In this document: piece after piece, positions 1-6,798 of the stretch
Position numbering within the stretch: position 1 is the stretch's first letter
Layout: each line of letters begins with the position of its first letter
Source: an uncultured Prevotella sp.
GTDB lineage: Bacteria > Bacteroidota > Bacteroidia > Bacteroidales > Bacteroidaceae
Length of the DNA: 25,901 nucleotides
Direction: 5' to 3'
NCBI GenBank assembly: GCA_900543155.1
Contig: UQQN01000029.1
Span: 1 to 25,901 of the forward strand
Program-made: the position numbers and the translations under genes
The notes under the pieces: generated by a model
The model's input: only the letters and a program-made list of their open reading frames with translations
Told to the model about the DNA's origin: nothing
The model's database searches: none

Positions 1-10
1 CAAACTATTT

Positions 11-87
11 GGGTGTCAAAATGTCTCTATCGACGACGACAAAATCCGATAAATTCATACATAAAAAATCTCGGATTTTGAACACCC
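11..87. repeat. Overlapping inverted repeats upstream of the MATE gene
   Basis: A perfect 10-bp inverted repeat pairs CAAAATCCGA (40-49) with TCGGATTTTG (71-80). A second pairing, 12 bp with one bulged base, joins 11-22 (GGGTGTCAAAAT) with 75-87 (ATTTTGAACACCC). Both use the same right-hand bases 75-80, so they cannot form together. The rest of 1-290 holds no convincing gene. It also has a short GTGCA/TGCAC hairpin near 103-118 and an ATCGG/CCGAT pairing further on. It could be the 3' end of an upstream transcript or a regulatory leader; the sequence does not decide this. Confidence 0.5.
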
Positions 88-277
88 TACCTTTCAGGGC
101 GTGCATTATCGGCTGCACCTCAGCAATCCAATTAAAGCCCGATTTTATAAAATTGCGCTGAAAATACAACTTGTTTTATTTTCATTATCAATCAAAAAAC
201 TTCATGACACATAGATCGTGCAGAACCAAATTCGCATTTTTTAGAACAACAAATAGCATTGCTAAAATTCTTATTTG

Positions 278-285
278 TAATTTTG
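278..285 (+). promoter_or_regulatory. Bacteroidetes -7 promoter box of the MATE gene
   Basis: TAATTTTG matches the Bacteroidetes TAnnTTTG box. A weak -33-like TTG lies at 259-261. The box ends only 5 nt before the ATG at 291, so the transcript would begin at or next to the start codon. Confidence 0.5.
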
Positions 286-290
286 CAGAG

Positions 291-1664
291 ATGAAACAAG
301 AAACAAATACAAATCAGTTTAACACGTTGGCAGAAAAACCAGTGGGTTCGCTGCTTATGCAGTATGCCATTCCAGCCATTGTAGCGATGGCAGCCTCTTC
401 GGTCTATAATATCATTGACGGTATATTTATTGGGCAAGGTGTTGGTCCCGAAGCTATTATGGGTTTGGCACTTACTGGACCATTGATGTCGCTCACTGCA
501 GCGTTTGGTGCTATGGTCGGTGTGGGTGCTGCCACATTGATGAGCGTGAAGCTTGGACAGAAAGACTACGACACGGCAAAGAAAATTTTGGGTAACGTAG
601 TAATAATGAACCTTACGCTCGGTATTATGCTTGGCGTGGTGTTGCTCTGCTTTATCAATCCTATCTTGCGCTTTTTTGGCGCTAGCGATGTGACATTGCC
701 TTATGCTCGACAATTCATGTCTGTAATCTTGGTGGGTAATGTGGTGACGCACATGTATTTAGGACTCAACGCTATGTTGCGCTCTACCAACCGTCCGCAG
801 AAAGCCATGTACGCCACCTTTGGTACGGTGTTGCTCAACTGCCTTTTGGCACCTATATTTATATTTGTGTTAGGGTGGGGCATACGGGGTGCAGCCGTTG
901 CTACGATTTTGGCACAGCTTGTGATGCTGATGTGGCAGTTGCGTTTGTTCTCGAACAAGGCCGATATGATTCATTTGAGTCGCAATATCATCAAACTCGA
1001 TATGCGCATTGTGCGTGAGTCGCTCATGGTGGGACTTCCGCAGTTTCTTATCAACCTTTGTGCCTGTTTGGTAGCAGCCATGATGACGCGTAGTCTCACC
1101 ATCTATGGTGGCGATGTGGCAGTAGGTTCGTTTGGTATATGCAATCGACTGATACTTTTCATTGTAATGGTTGTTATTGGTTTAAACCAAGGCATGCAAC
1201 CCATTGCAGGTTATAACTTTGGTGCAAAACGCTACGACCGTGTGCTCGGTGTGTTGAAGCGTGCGCTATGTGTGGGCACCTGCATCACGATGATAGGCTT
1301 TATTATAGGCGTGTTCTTCCCCACACCTTTTGTTTCGTTATTTGCCAAAGACTCTCCCGAATTGGTAAGTATGGCAGCACACGCCTTGAGTTGTATGGTT
1401 ATGATGTTTCCCATCGTGGGCATACAAATTGTGTCGACCGCATTCTTCCAAAGCATTGGTTATGCACCTAAAAGCATTTTCCTTTCGCTCACGCGTCAGC
1501 TCATCTTTTTGGTGCCAGCCATCTTTATCCTTCCTCATCTCTACAAGGATCCGCTTGAAGGATTGTGGCATGCAGCTCCCTTAGCTGATGGTTTAGCCTC
1601 TGTGCTTGCCATCACCCTTTTGGTATTGCAGGTAAAAAAGTTCAAGAAAATGGCTAATGCCTAA
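291..1664 (+). CDS. MATE family multidrug/metabolite exporter
   Basis: An inner-membrane MATE transporter that probably expels cationic compounds or metabolites in exchange for Na+ or H+; the substrate cannot be told from sequence. The 457-residue protein is the normal family length and has about 12 hydrophobic segments. It opens with the typical Bacteroidales MATE start (PVGSLLMQYAIPAIVAM...SVYNIIDGIFIGQGVG), and the second half repeats the pattern, including QGMQPIAGYNFGAK. The open frame extends 40 codons upstream to 171, but those residues are not membrane-like and do not resemble the family. I chose the ATG at 291, where the conserved N-terminus begins and which sits directly behind a promoter box. 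The next gene starts 81 bp downstream. No Shine-Dalgarno sequence is evident, as is common in Bacteroidetes. Confidence 0.9.
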   Translation: MKQETNTNQFNTLAEKPVGSLLMQYAIPAIVAMAASSVYNIIDGIFIGQGVGPEAIMGLALTGPLMSLTAAFGAMVGVGAATLMSVKLGQKDYDTAKKILGNVVIMNLTLGIMLGVVLLCFINPILRFFGASDVTLPYARQFMSVILVGNVVTHMYLGLNAMLRSTNRPQKAMYATFGTVLLNCLLAPIFIFVLGWGIRGAAVATILAQLVMLMWQLRLFSNKADMIHLSRNIIKLDMRIVRESLMVGLPQFLINLCACLVAAMMTRSLTIYGGDVAVGSFGICNRLILFIVMVVIGLNQGMQPIAGYNFGAKRYDRVLGVLKRALCVGTCITMIGFIIGVFFPTPFVSLFAKDSPELVSMAAHALSCMVMMFPIVGIQIVSTAFFQSIGYAPKSIFLSLTRQLIFLVPAIFILPHLYKDPLEGLWHAAPLADGLASVLAITLLVLQVKKFKKMANA

Positions 1665-1703
1665 TAACATATTACATTTTACTTCGACAATGCAATAGTG
1701 TGT

Positions 1704-1738
1704 AATACTTAACACTTAATACTTAATACTTAACACTT
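1704..1738 (+). repeat. Five tandem heptamers AAtACTT/AAcACTT
   Basis: Five perfect-length heptamers (AATACTT, AACACTT, AATACTT, AATACTT, AACACTT) end 7 bp before the ATG of the kinase-like gene at 1746. The same heptamer occurs twice just before the gene at 5499. Copy-number slippage would change the spacing in the leader or ribosome-binding area. Confidence 0.85.
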
Positions 1739-1745
1739 TAACCCC

Positions 1746-2369
1746 ATGTCTTCTCCCTTTGTTATCAATATTGGTCGTTCGCTCGGTAGTGGTGGACGTG
1801 CCATTGGTCATATTTTGGCCAAAGAATTCAATATAGCCTATTACGACCGCGAAATTTTGGCTTTAGCAGCTAAAGAAAGTGGTTTTTGCGCTGAGGTATT
1901 TGAACGTAATGACGAGAAAAATCGTTTTCTGCGCACCTTGGGCAATATCATCCCCTTTATAGGTGGGGGTAGTACCTATTATAATAACGAACTGTCGAAC
2001 GAAAACCTTTTTCGCATACAGAGTGATGCAATACGTAAGGCAGCCGAGGACCACTCGTGCATATTTATAGGTCGTTGCGCCGACTATGTGTTGCGCAATC
2101 ATCCACGTTGCGTCAATGTGTTTGTAACCGCCGATATGGACGACCGCGTAGCCAACGTGATGAAATGGAACAACTGCTCGGCTGAAAAGGCACAAAGCAT
2201 CATTGAAAAAGGCGATAGTGAACGTGCCGAGTTCTATAACTTCTATAGTTCGGGCACTTGGGGGGCAGCCAGCACCTATCACTTGTGCATAAACTCTTCG
2301 GTGCTTGGCATTGAGGGTACGGCAGCGTTTATAAAGGAGTTTGTAATTAAAAAACTTGCAGAAGAATGA
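1746..2369 (+). CDS. Cytidylate kinase-like family protein
   Basis: A soluble P-loop nucleotide-kinase-like protein of 207 residues (Cytidylate_kin2 type), probably cytosolic. Visible motifs are GRSLGSGGRAIG at residues 10-21 (phosphate-binding loop), YYDREIL at 32-38, IFIGRCADYVL at 106-116 (the usual core strand plus GR) and the VFVTADMDDRV segment around 125-134. These match the family that replaces or supplements classical Cmk in many Bacteroidales and Firmicutes. Whether it phosphorylates CMP or another nucleotide is not shown. Its stop codon overlaps the start of the next gene (ATGA at 2366-2369), so the two are probably translated together. Heptamer repeats lie just upstream. Confidence 0.8.
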   Translation: MSSPFVINIGRSLGSGGRAIGHILAKEFNIAYYDREILALAAKESGFCAEVFERNDEKNRFLRTLGNIIPFIGGGSTYYNNELSNENLFRIQSDAIRKAAEDHSCIFIGRCADYVLRNHPRCVNVFVTADMDDRVANVMKWNNCSAEKAQSIIEKGDSERAEFYNFYSSGTWGAASTYHLCINSSVLGIEGTAAFIKEFVIKKLAEE

Positions 2370-2998
2370 AAAGATGGCTTCTCACACTGTGCGCTATGAT
2401 GATAGGCGCAGTGGCTACCATGGCGCAGCAAGGACAAGTGGAAAAACGCAGCAAATCGTTGTTTGTGTTTCCGGAGTTTAAAGATGCCGTAGTGCAGCAA
2501 ACCTTTGGACGTACCACCAAAGCCAAGGCAAACATATATTTAGGCGAAGGTACGCTGATTTATATCGACGCAAAAACAGGTAAGAAAATGCGTGCTTACT
2601 TGAATAACGTGGTAGGCGTGACCTTTGACGACACCATTCGTTACATGCGTGTAGACTCCATTATGGCACGTGTGGTGGCACAGCATGGCTATAACATTTT
2701 GCTCCGTCATACCTATGTAGACAAAAAAAGACTGCAAGATGAGCGTGTGCGCGACCTAAACTTTGAGATGACAGGGATTATAGACCTTGAAAAACGCGAT
2801 GACGAACAAGGTTACCCCTTGATGGACCGCTATTACTTTATAATAAGAGGCGAAACAATCCCTGCTAACGAGTCGTCATTTAAACGCTTTGTGGGAAAAG
2901 ACCAAATGCAAGCTTTCAAAGTGCTTATGGCAAATCGCTTTTGGAGTTGGAAAGACCCTGAATCGCTCAAAATGCTTTTCGACTTTTTGCCGAAATAA
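2366..2998 (+). CDS. Exported protein of unknown function
   Basis: I do not recognise this 210-residue protein. The N-terminus (MKRWLLTLCAMMIGAVATMAQ) is a clear signal peptide with cleavage likely after the MA at about residue 20, and there is no lipobox cysteine, so it is probably periplasmic. The mature part is basic and mixed alpha/beta, with no other membrane segment. Conserved-looking parts include YIDAKTGKKMRAYLNNVVGVTFDD and the aromatic C-terminal FWSWKDPESLKMLFDFLPK. The start overlaps the stop of the kinase-like gene by 4 bp, indicating translational coupling and arguing that this is a real gene. Function cannot be inferred beyond an envelope location. Confidence 0.75.
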   Translation: MKRWLLTLCAMMIGAVATMAQQGQVEKRSKSLFVFPEFKDAVVQQTFGRTTKAKANIYLGEGTLIYIDAKTGKKMRAYLNNVVGVTFDDTIRYMRVDSIMARVVAQHGYNILLRHTYVDKKRLQDERVRDLNFEMTGIIDLEKRDDEQGYPLMDRYYFIIRGETIPANESSFKRFVGKDQMQAFKVLMANRFWSWKDPESLKMLFDFLPK

Positions 2999-3062
2999 AG
3001 GGAGGCTGAATTTGATTGTCTGAATTTTAAAACTTAAAATCAGAATTCTTAGCCCCCCCCTT
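2997..3062 (+). promoter_or_regulatory. Long imperfect hairpin with a C8 tract before menA
   Basis: The spacer between the exported protein and menA folds on itself. Bases about 2997-3018 (AAGGGAGGCTGAATTTGATT) pair with about 3038-3062, with a few bulges, and the right arm contains eight consecutive C (3053-3060). A smaller competing pairing is TGAATTTTAA (3021-3030) with TTAAAATCA (3034-3042). No T-tract follows on the + strand, so it does not look like a simple terminator for the preceding gene. It may be an attenuator or mRNA-stabilising structure. Confidence 0.45.
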
Positions 3063-3077
3063 AGAACCACCTTAAAA

Positions 3078-3941
3078 ATGAATTTGAAATATTGGATATT
3101 GGCAGCACGACCTAAAACACTAACAGCTGCCTTGATACCCGTGTGTACGGCAACGGCATTGGCATTTGCACAAGGACACGGACGTTGGGTGCCTGCGGTG
3201 GTGTGTATGCTGTTTGCTGCACTGATGCAAATAGCTGCCAACTTTATCAACGACCTTTTCGATTTTAAGAAAGGCACCGACCGTGAGGATCGCCTTGGTC
3301 CTGAACGTGCTTGTGCACAAGGATGGATTACGCCACAGGCTATGAAGCGTGGCATTGCGGTGATGTTGGTGTTGGCATGTGCCGTGGGCTGTTGTTTGTT
3401 GCCCTATGGTGGCTGGATGTTGGTAGGCATAGGCGCAGCTTGTGTGGTATTTGCCTTTCTCTACACCACATTGCTCTCGTACATGGGTTGTGGCGATGTG
3501 TTGGTGTGGGTGTTTTTTGGTTTGGTACCCGTGTGTGGCACCTATTATGTGCAAGCGCAAACATTAACCCCCGCTGTGTGGTGGTTGGCAGCAGCTTGTG
3601 GTTTGGTGATTGACACCTTGCTTGTGCTGAATAACTATCGCGACCGTGAACAAGACTTGGCAAGTGGAAAACGCACTTTGATTGTGGCATTAGGCGAACG
3701 CTTTGGCGCGATGTTCTATTTGTTGCAAGGTGTGGCAGGTTATGTGTGTGTAGCCATGTTGGCAGACTATGGACATCTTTGGACAATCGTCTTGCCTGCA
3801 CTCTATCTGATTCCGCACACCTTGACATGGCGCACTATGATTCGCATAAAGTATGGACGAGAATTAAACCGAGTGTTAGGACTCACCTCGCGCAATATGC
3901 TCATCTTTGCCGTGCTCACCGTGTTGGCACTGCTTGTGTGA
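3078..3941 (+). CDS. menA: 1,4-dihydroxy-2-naphthoate polyprenyltransferase (MenA)
   Basis: A membrane UbiA-family prenyltransferase that attaches the polyprenyl tail to 1,4-dihydroxy-2-naphthoate, giving demethylmenaquinone, the late step in menaquinone synthesis. It is 287 residues with about eight to nine hydrophobic segments. The first Asp-rich motif is NDLFDFKKGTD (residues 58-68; D59, D62, D68) and the second is NNYRDREQD (184-192; D188, D192); together they bind Mg2+-prenyl diphosphate. The N-terminal WILAARPKTLTAALIPV is typical of MenA. No other menaquinone genes are in the window, so the gene stands apart from a men cluster. Its stop is 18 bp before the flippase gene, so the two are probably cotranscribed. 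Confidence 0.9.
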   Translation: MNLKYWILAARPKTLTAALIPVCTATALAFAQGHGRWVPAVVCMLFAALMQIAANFINDLFDFKKGTDREDRLGPERACAQGWITPQAMKRGIAVMLVLACAVGCCLLPYGGWMLVGIGAACVVFAFLYTTLLSYMGCGDVLVWVFFGLVPVCGTYYVQAQTLTPAVWWLAAACGLVIDTLLVLNNYRDREQDLASGKRTLIVALGERFGAMFYLLQGVAGYVCVAMLADYGHLWTIVLPALYLIPHTLTWRTMIRIKYGRELNRVLGLTSRNMLIFAVLTVLALLV

Positions 3942-3959
3942 AAATTCAACTAAAAAAAC

Positions 3960-5423
3960 ATGTCATCCTCCTCACTAAAAGATAAAACTGCAAATGCGCT
4001 GCTTTGGGGCGGCATAAATAATGGAGCGCAACAAGTGCTGAACTTGGTGTTTGGCATATTCTTGGCGCGTTTGCTCTCGCCTGCTGACTATGGTATGGTG
4101 GGCATGCTTACCATTTTTAGTTTAATTGCAACCTCTTTGCAAGAAAGTGGATTCATCTCAGGACTAAACCGTAAAAAAGACATTACCGATGCCGACTATA
4201 ATGCCGTGTTCTGGTTTAACGTGCTATGTAGTTCGGGAGTCTATGTTATACTCTTTTTCTGTGCGCCGCTTATCGCTGCGTGGTATCGTCAACCCGTGTT
4301 GGTGCCTTTGGCGCGTCTGTCGTTTCTAACCTTTGTGATATCATCGCTTGGCACTTCGCCTCGCGCTTGGTTGTTCAGAAACATGAAGGTACGCGAAACA
4401 GCCTTGCTCACTTTGGGCGCATTGACCGTGTCGGGCATTTGTGGCGTATGTTTGGCATTTAATGGATTCGCCTTTTGGGGTATTGCCATTCAGAATTTGG
4501 TGTATTGCACGATGATGAGTTTGGGCAGTTGGTGGTTCTCGGGGTGGCATCCTTCGTGGCATATCAATTTGCATCCTTTGCGTGGCATGATAGGCTTTAG
4601 CTCAAAGATATTGGCAACCAATATTTTTACGCATATCAACAACAACATCTTTAGCATATTCTTTGGTAGGCTTTATGGCGAAAAAACGGTAGGTTATTAT
4701 AACCAAGCCAATAAATGGACTACGATGGGAAGCAACACGTTGGTGGGGATGCTATGGAGTGTGACACAACCCCTCTTTGCTCGTTTTGATAAGAACGATT
4801 TGGAACGTATGCAACGTGTGTTCAGAAAGTTGCTTCGTTTCACGGCATTCTTATCATGCCCAGCATTGTTTGGTTTGGCACTTATAGCCCCCGAATTTAT
4901 AACCATTGCGATTACCGAAAAATGGATGACCAGTGCGCACCTTATGCAAGTGCTCTGTATAGGAGGTGCTTTTATGCCTGTATCATCGTTTTATGCCAAC
5001 TTTGTCATAAGTCAGGGAAAAAGCAATATATTTATGTGGAACACGGTAGCACTGTGTTTGGCACAGATGTTGCTATTGATTATATTGTACCCCTATGGTG
5101 TAGAAGCCATGGTGATAGCCTATGTGGTGGTAAACACTTTGTGGCTCTTTGTGTGGCATTGGTTTGTGAAACGACTGATAGGTGTTCGCTTTTGGCATGC
5201 TTTGCGCGATGTGATTCCCTTTGCACTGATTGCAGCCGTAGCCATGGCAGCAGGGTGGGGGATGGCGCAACTCTCGGGTGGTAACCTCTATCTTAGTCTT
5301 TTGCTAAAAATAGTGGGTGCGGTAATCGCCTACGTTTTACTCCTTCGTTTGCTCGGTGCTGAAATCTTAAACGAATGCACAGAATTTGTAAAGAGCAAAA
5401 TTCCGTTTAGGCGCAAGGCGTAG
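3960..5423 (+). CDS. Wzx-type polysaccharide/oligosaccharide flippase
   Basis: An inner-membrane flippase of the MOP superfamily (Wzx/WzxC-like) that moves undecaprenyl-linked sugar units across the membrane for surface polysaccharide synthesis. The 487-residue protein has about 12-14 hydrophobic segments. The N-terminus (LWGGINNGAQQVLNLVFGIFLARLLSPADYGMVGM) and the central IFSIFFGRLYGEKTVGYYNQANKW are hallmarks of the WzxC-like branch. No glycosyltransferase or polymerase genes flank it, so it is not inside a standard capsule locus here; the sugar-nucleotide genes gmd, fcl and rfbB lie 9-15 kb to the right. Start ATG at 3960 is preceded by an A-rich spacer. The linked glycan cannot be assigned. 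Confidence 0.88.
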   Translation: MSSSSLKDKTANALLWGGINNGAQQVLNLVFGIFLARLLSPADYGMVGMLTIFSLIATSLQESGFISGLNRKKDITDADYNAVFWFNVLCSSGVYVILFFCAPLIAAWYRQPVLVPLARLSFLTFVISSLGTSPRAWLFRNMKVRETALLTLGALTVSGICGVCLAFNGFAFWGIAIQNLVYCTMMSLGSWWFSGWHPSWHINLHPLRGMIGFSSKILATNIFTHINNNIFSIFFGRLYGEKTVGYYNQANKWTTMGSNTLVGMLWSVTQPLFARFDKNDLERMQRVFRKLLRFTAFLSCPALFGLALIAPEFITIAITEKWMTSAHLMQVLCIGGAFMPVSSFYANFVISQGKSNIFMWNTVALCLAQMLLLIILYPYGVEAMVIAYVVVNTLWLFVWHWFVKRLIGVRFWHALRDVIPFALIAAVAMAAGWGMAQLSGGNLYLSLLLKIVGAVIAYVLLLRLLGAEILNECTEFVKSKIPFRRKA

Positions 5424-5479
5424 GAAATAGGCATTTCTCATAGAACAATAGTAGTCTTAGTAGCTTCTCATAAGAATGT

Positions 5480-5493
5480 AATACTTAATACTT
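5480..5493 (+). repeat. Two tandem AATACTT heptamers before the start codon at 5499
   Basis: Two exact AATACTT copies are followed by five A and then the ATG of the zinc peptidase gene. They are preceded by the dinucleotide GT, as are the five copies at 1704-1738. Confidence 0.8.
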
Positions 5494-5498
5494 AAAAA

Positions 5499-6179
5499 AT
5501 GTATTGGATACTCTTTATCGGCATTGCCCTGATTAGTTATTTGGTGCAAGCCAACTTGAATAGTAAGTTCGAAAAGTACTTAAAAGTGCCCCTCGGTTCA
5601 GGCATGACAGGACGTGAGGTGGCAGAGAAAATGTTGCATGACAATGGCATCTATAATGTAAAGGTAACCTGTACGCCAGGTTTCCTTACAGACCATTATG
5701 ATCCCCGTAATGGCACCGTAAACCTCTCGCAACGTGTATATCATAGTAATTCTGTGGCAGCTGCAGCTGTGGCAGCACACGAGTGTGGACATGCGGTGCA
5801 ACATGCCGTGGCTTATGGTCCTTTGACCTTGCGCTCAGCCTTAGTGCCTGTTGTGTCATTTGCTTCGAATTGGGTGCAATGGATATTGTTGGCAGGTATA
5901 TTGATGGTAAATGTAATGCCTTCGATTCTTTTGGTTGGTGTTGTACTCTTTGCCCTCACCACACTTTTTAGTTTTATAACCTTGCCCGTAGAAATCGATG
6001 CCTCGCGTCGTGCTACAGCATGGCTTCAGCGTGCAGGCATAACCTCTGCCTACGACCATCCTATGGCAGTTTCGGCACTTCGCTCAGCTGCATACACTTA
6101 TGTGGTAGCAGCGCTTAGCTCATTAGCCACCTTGATTTACTACATCATGGTGTTTATGGGTGGTAGTCGCCGAGATTAG
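5499..6179 (+). CDS. YugP-like membrane zinc metallopeptidase
   Basis: A membrane-bound neutral zinc peptidase (Zn_peptidase_2 family) of 226 residues, the normal length. It has an N-terminal membrane helix, the HExxH zinc site HECGH at residues 94-98, two hydrophobic segments about 112-160, the conserved LPVEIDAS at 162-169 (E165 or D167 is a candidate third ligand), and a final hydrophobic segment about 198-221. Physiological substrates of this family are unknown; envelope protein quality control is a plausible role. It is the last gene of the + strand run, 75 bp after the flippase, with the heptamer repeat in the spacer. Confidence 0.88.
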   Translation: MYWILFIGIALISYLVQANLNSKFEKYLKVPLGSGMTGREVAEKMLHDNGIYNVKVTCTPGFLTDHYDPRNGTVNLSQRVYHSNSVAAAAVAAHECGHAVQHAVAYGPLTLRSALVPVVSFASNWVQWILLAGILMVNVMPSILLVGVVLFALTTLFSFITLPVEIDASRRATAWLQRAGITSAYDHPMAVSALRSAAYTYVVAALSSLATLIYYIMVFMGGSRRD

Positions 6180-6239
6180 GGTATGTTATGGGGTATTACC
6201 TTAATTAGGGGTAATCCTTTATAATAACACATGAATTGA

Positions 6240-6256
6240 GGCATTTGTTAAATGCT
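6240..6256 (+). terminator. Weak hairpin after the zinc peptidase gene
   Basis: GCATTT (6241-6246) pairs with AAATGC (6250-6255) across a 3-nt loop, followed by TCTTTTCT. The stem is short, so it is only a possible terminator. An ATTACC/GGTAAT pairing near 6195-6215 is weaker still. Confidence 0.3.
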
Positions 6257-6303
6257 CTTTTCTACAAAAATCGATATAAATAGTTCAAAAAAACGTCGAA
6301 AAA

Positions 6304-6335
6304 TTTGGTGTGTTCCACAAAAAGCAGTAATTTTG
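6304..6335 (+). promoter_or_regulatory. Near-consensus promoter of the tRNA-Gln pair
   Basis: TTTG at 6304-6307 and TAATTTTG at 6328-6335 are separated by 20 nt, an exact match to the Bacteroidetes TTTG-N19-21-TAnnTTTG arrangement. Transcription would start near 6341, about 37 nt before the first tRNA. Confidence 0.8.
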
Positions 6336-6377
6336 CACCCGTATTGAAGAGGGGTTCTCTTTGGTACACCCTAAGTT

Positions 6378-6448
6378 TGGGGTATGGTGTAATGGTAACA
6401 CTGCAGATTCTGGTCCTGCCTTTCCTGGTTCGAGTCCGGGTACCCCAA
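6378..6448 (+). tRNA. tRNA-Gln (CTG anticodon), copy 1
   Basis: A full cloverleaf is readable: acceptor TGGGGTA (6378-6384) with TACCCCA (6441-6447) and discriminator A6448; D-arm GTGT/ACAC; anticodon loop TTCTGGT with anticodon CTG at 6410-6412; T-arm CCTGG-TTCGAGT-CCGGG. The anticodon reads CAG, and the TGGGGTA acceptor is typical of glutamine tRNAs. The last anticodon-stem pair is an A/C mismatch. CCA is not encoded (CAA follows) and must be added enzymatically. Confidence 0.93.
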
Positions 6449-6493
6449 CAAACTTCTTAATCTTTATCCTTTGGTTGAGGATAAAATTGTGTA

Positions 6494-6564
6494 TGGGGTA
6501 TGGTGTAATGGTAACACTGCAGATTCTGGTCCTGCCTTTTCTGGTTCGAGTCCGGATACCCCAA
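6494..6564 (+). tRNA. tRNA-Gln (CTG anticodon), copy 2
   Basis: This copy is nearly identical to the one 116 bp upstream: acceptor TGGGGTA (6494-6500) and TACCCCA (6557-6563), discriminator A6564, anticodon CTG at 6526-6528. The only differences I see are in the outer T-stem pair, which changes from C-G to T-A (TCTGG/CCGGA). This is a compensatory double change that preserves pairing, so both copies look functional. CCA is not encoded. Confidence 0.93.
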
Positions 6565-6573
6565 CATAAAACG

Positions 6574-6608
6574 AATGCTGTTGAACAAATTGTTTGACAG
6601 CATTTTTT
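6574..6608 (+). terminator. Rho-independent terminator after the tRNA pair
   Basis: AATGCTGT (6574-6581) pairs with ACAGCATT (6597-6604), and the loop contains a further ACAA/TTGT pairing. The stem runs into six T (6603-6608). Confidence 0.85.
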
Positions 6609-6695
6609 CGTATATGATTGACTTCTTTTTGGCAAATCATAGAAATCGCAATTTTTGGAAAATCATTATGGGGTGGGAATTTTACAAAAAGGTGC

Positions 6696-6756
6696 GCAAA
6701 AAGTGAATTACTTTTTGTGTGAATAGCTCTTATCTGCTAAGAATTGCGTAACTTTG
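6696..6756 (+). promoter_or_regulatory. Hairpin plus -7 box upstream of the GH31 gene
   Basis: TAACTTTG (6749-6756) fits the TAnnTTTG box, about 43 bp before the chosen start at 6799. No good -33 TTTG lies at the usual distance. Upstream, GCAAAAAGT (6696-6704) and ACTTTTTGT (6710-6718) form a 9-bp palindromic hairpin with a 5-nt loop, placed where an operator could overlap the promoter. Confidence 0.5.
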
Positions 6757-6798
6757 AGCCGTCATATAATTGAACATAAAAAACATCTCACATATTCT

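Noticed and set aside
171..290. N-terminal extension of the MATE frame to 171
   Set aside because: The 40 extra residues are Phe/Lys/Thr-rich, do not resemble the family, and lie upstream of the likely promoter.
1863..2282. 139-codon frame on the minus strand inside the kinase-like gene
   Set aside because: It lies entirely within a well-supported + strand gene, is rich in codons mirrored from it, and has no recognisable domain.
6361..6597. Open frame of 78 codons on the + strand
   Set aside because: It reads through both tRNA-Gln genes and repeats itself because the tRNAs are duplicates; it is not a protein gene. The 116-codon minus-strand frame there is rejected for the same reason.
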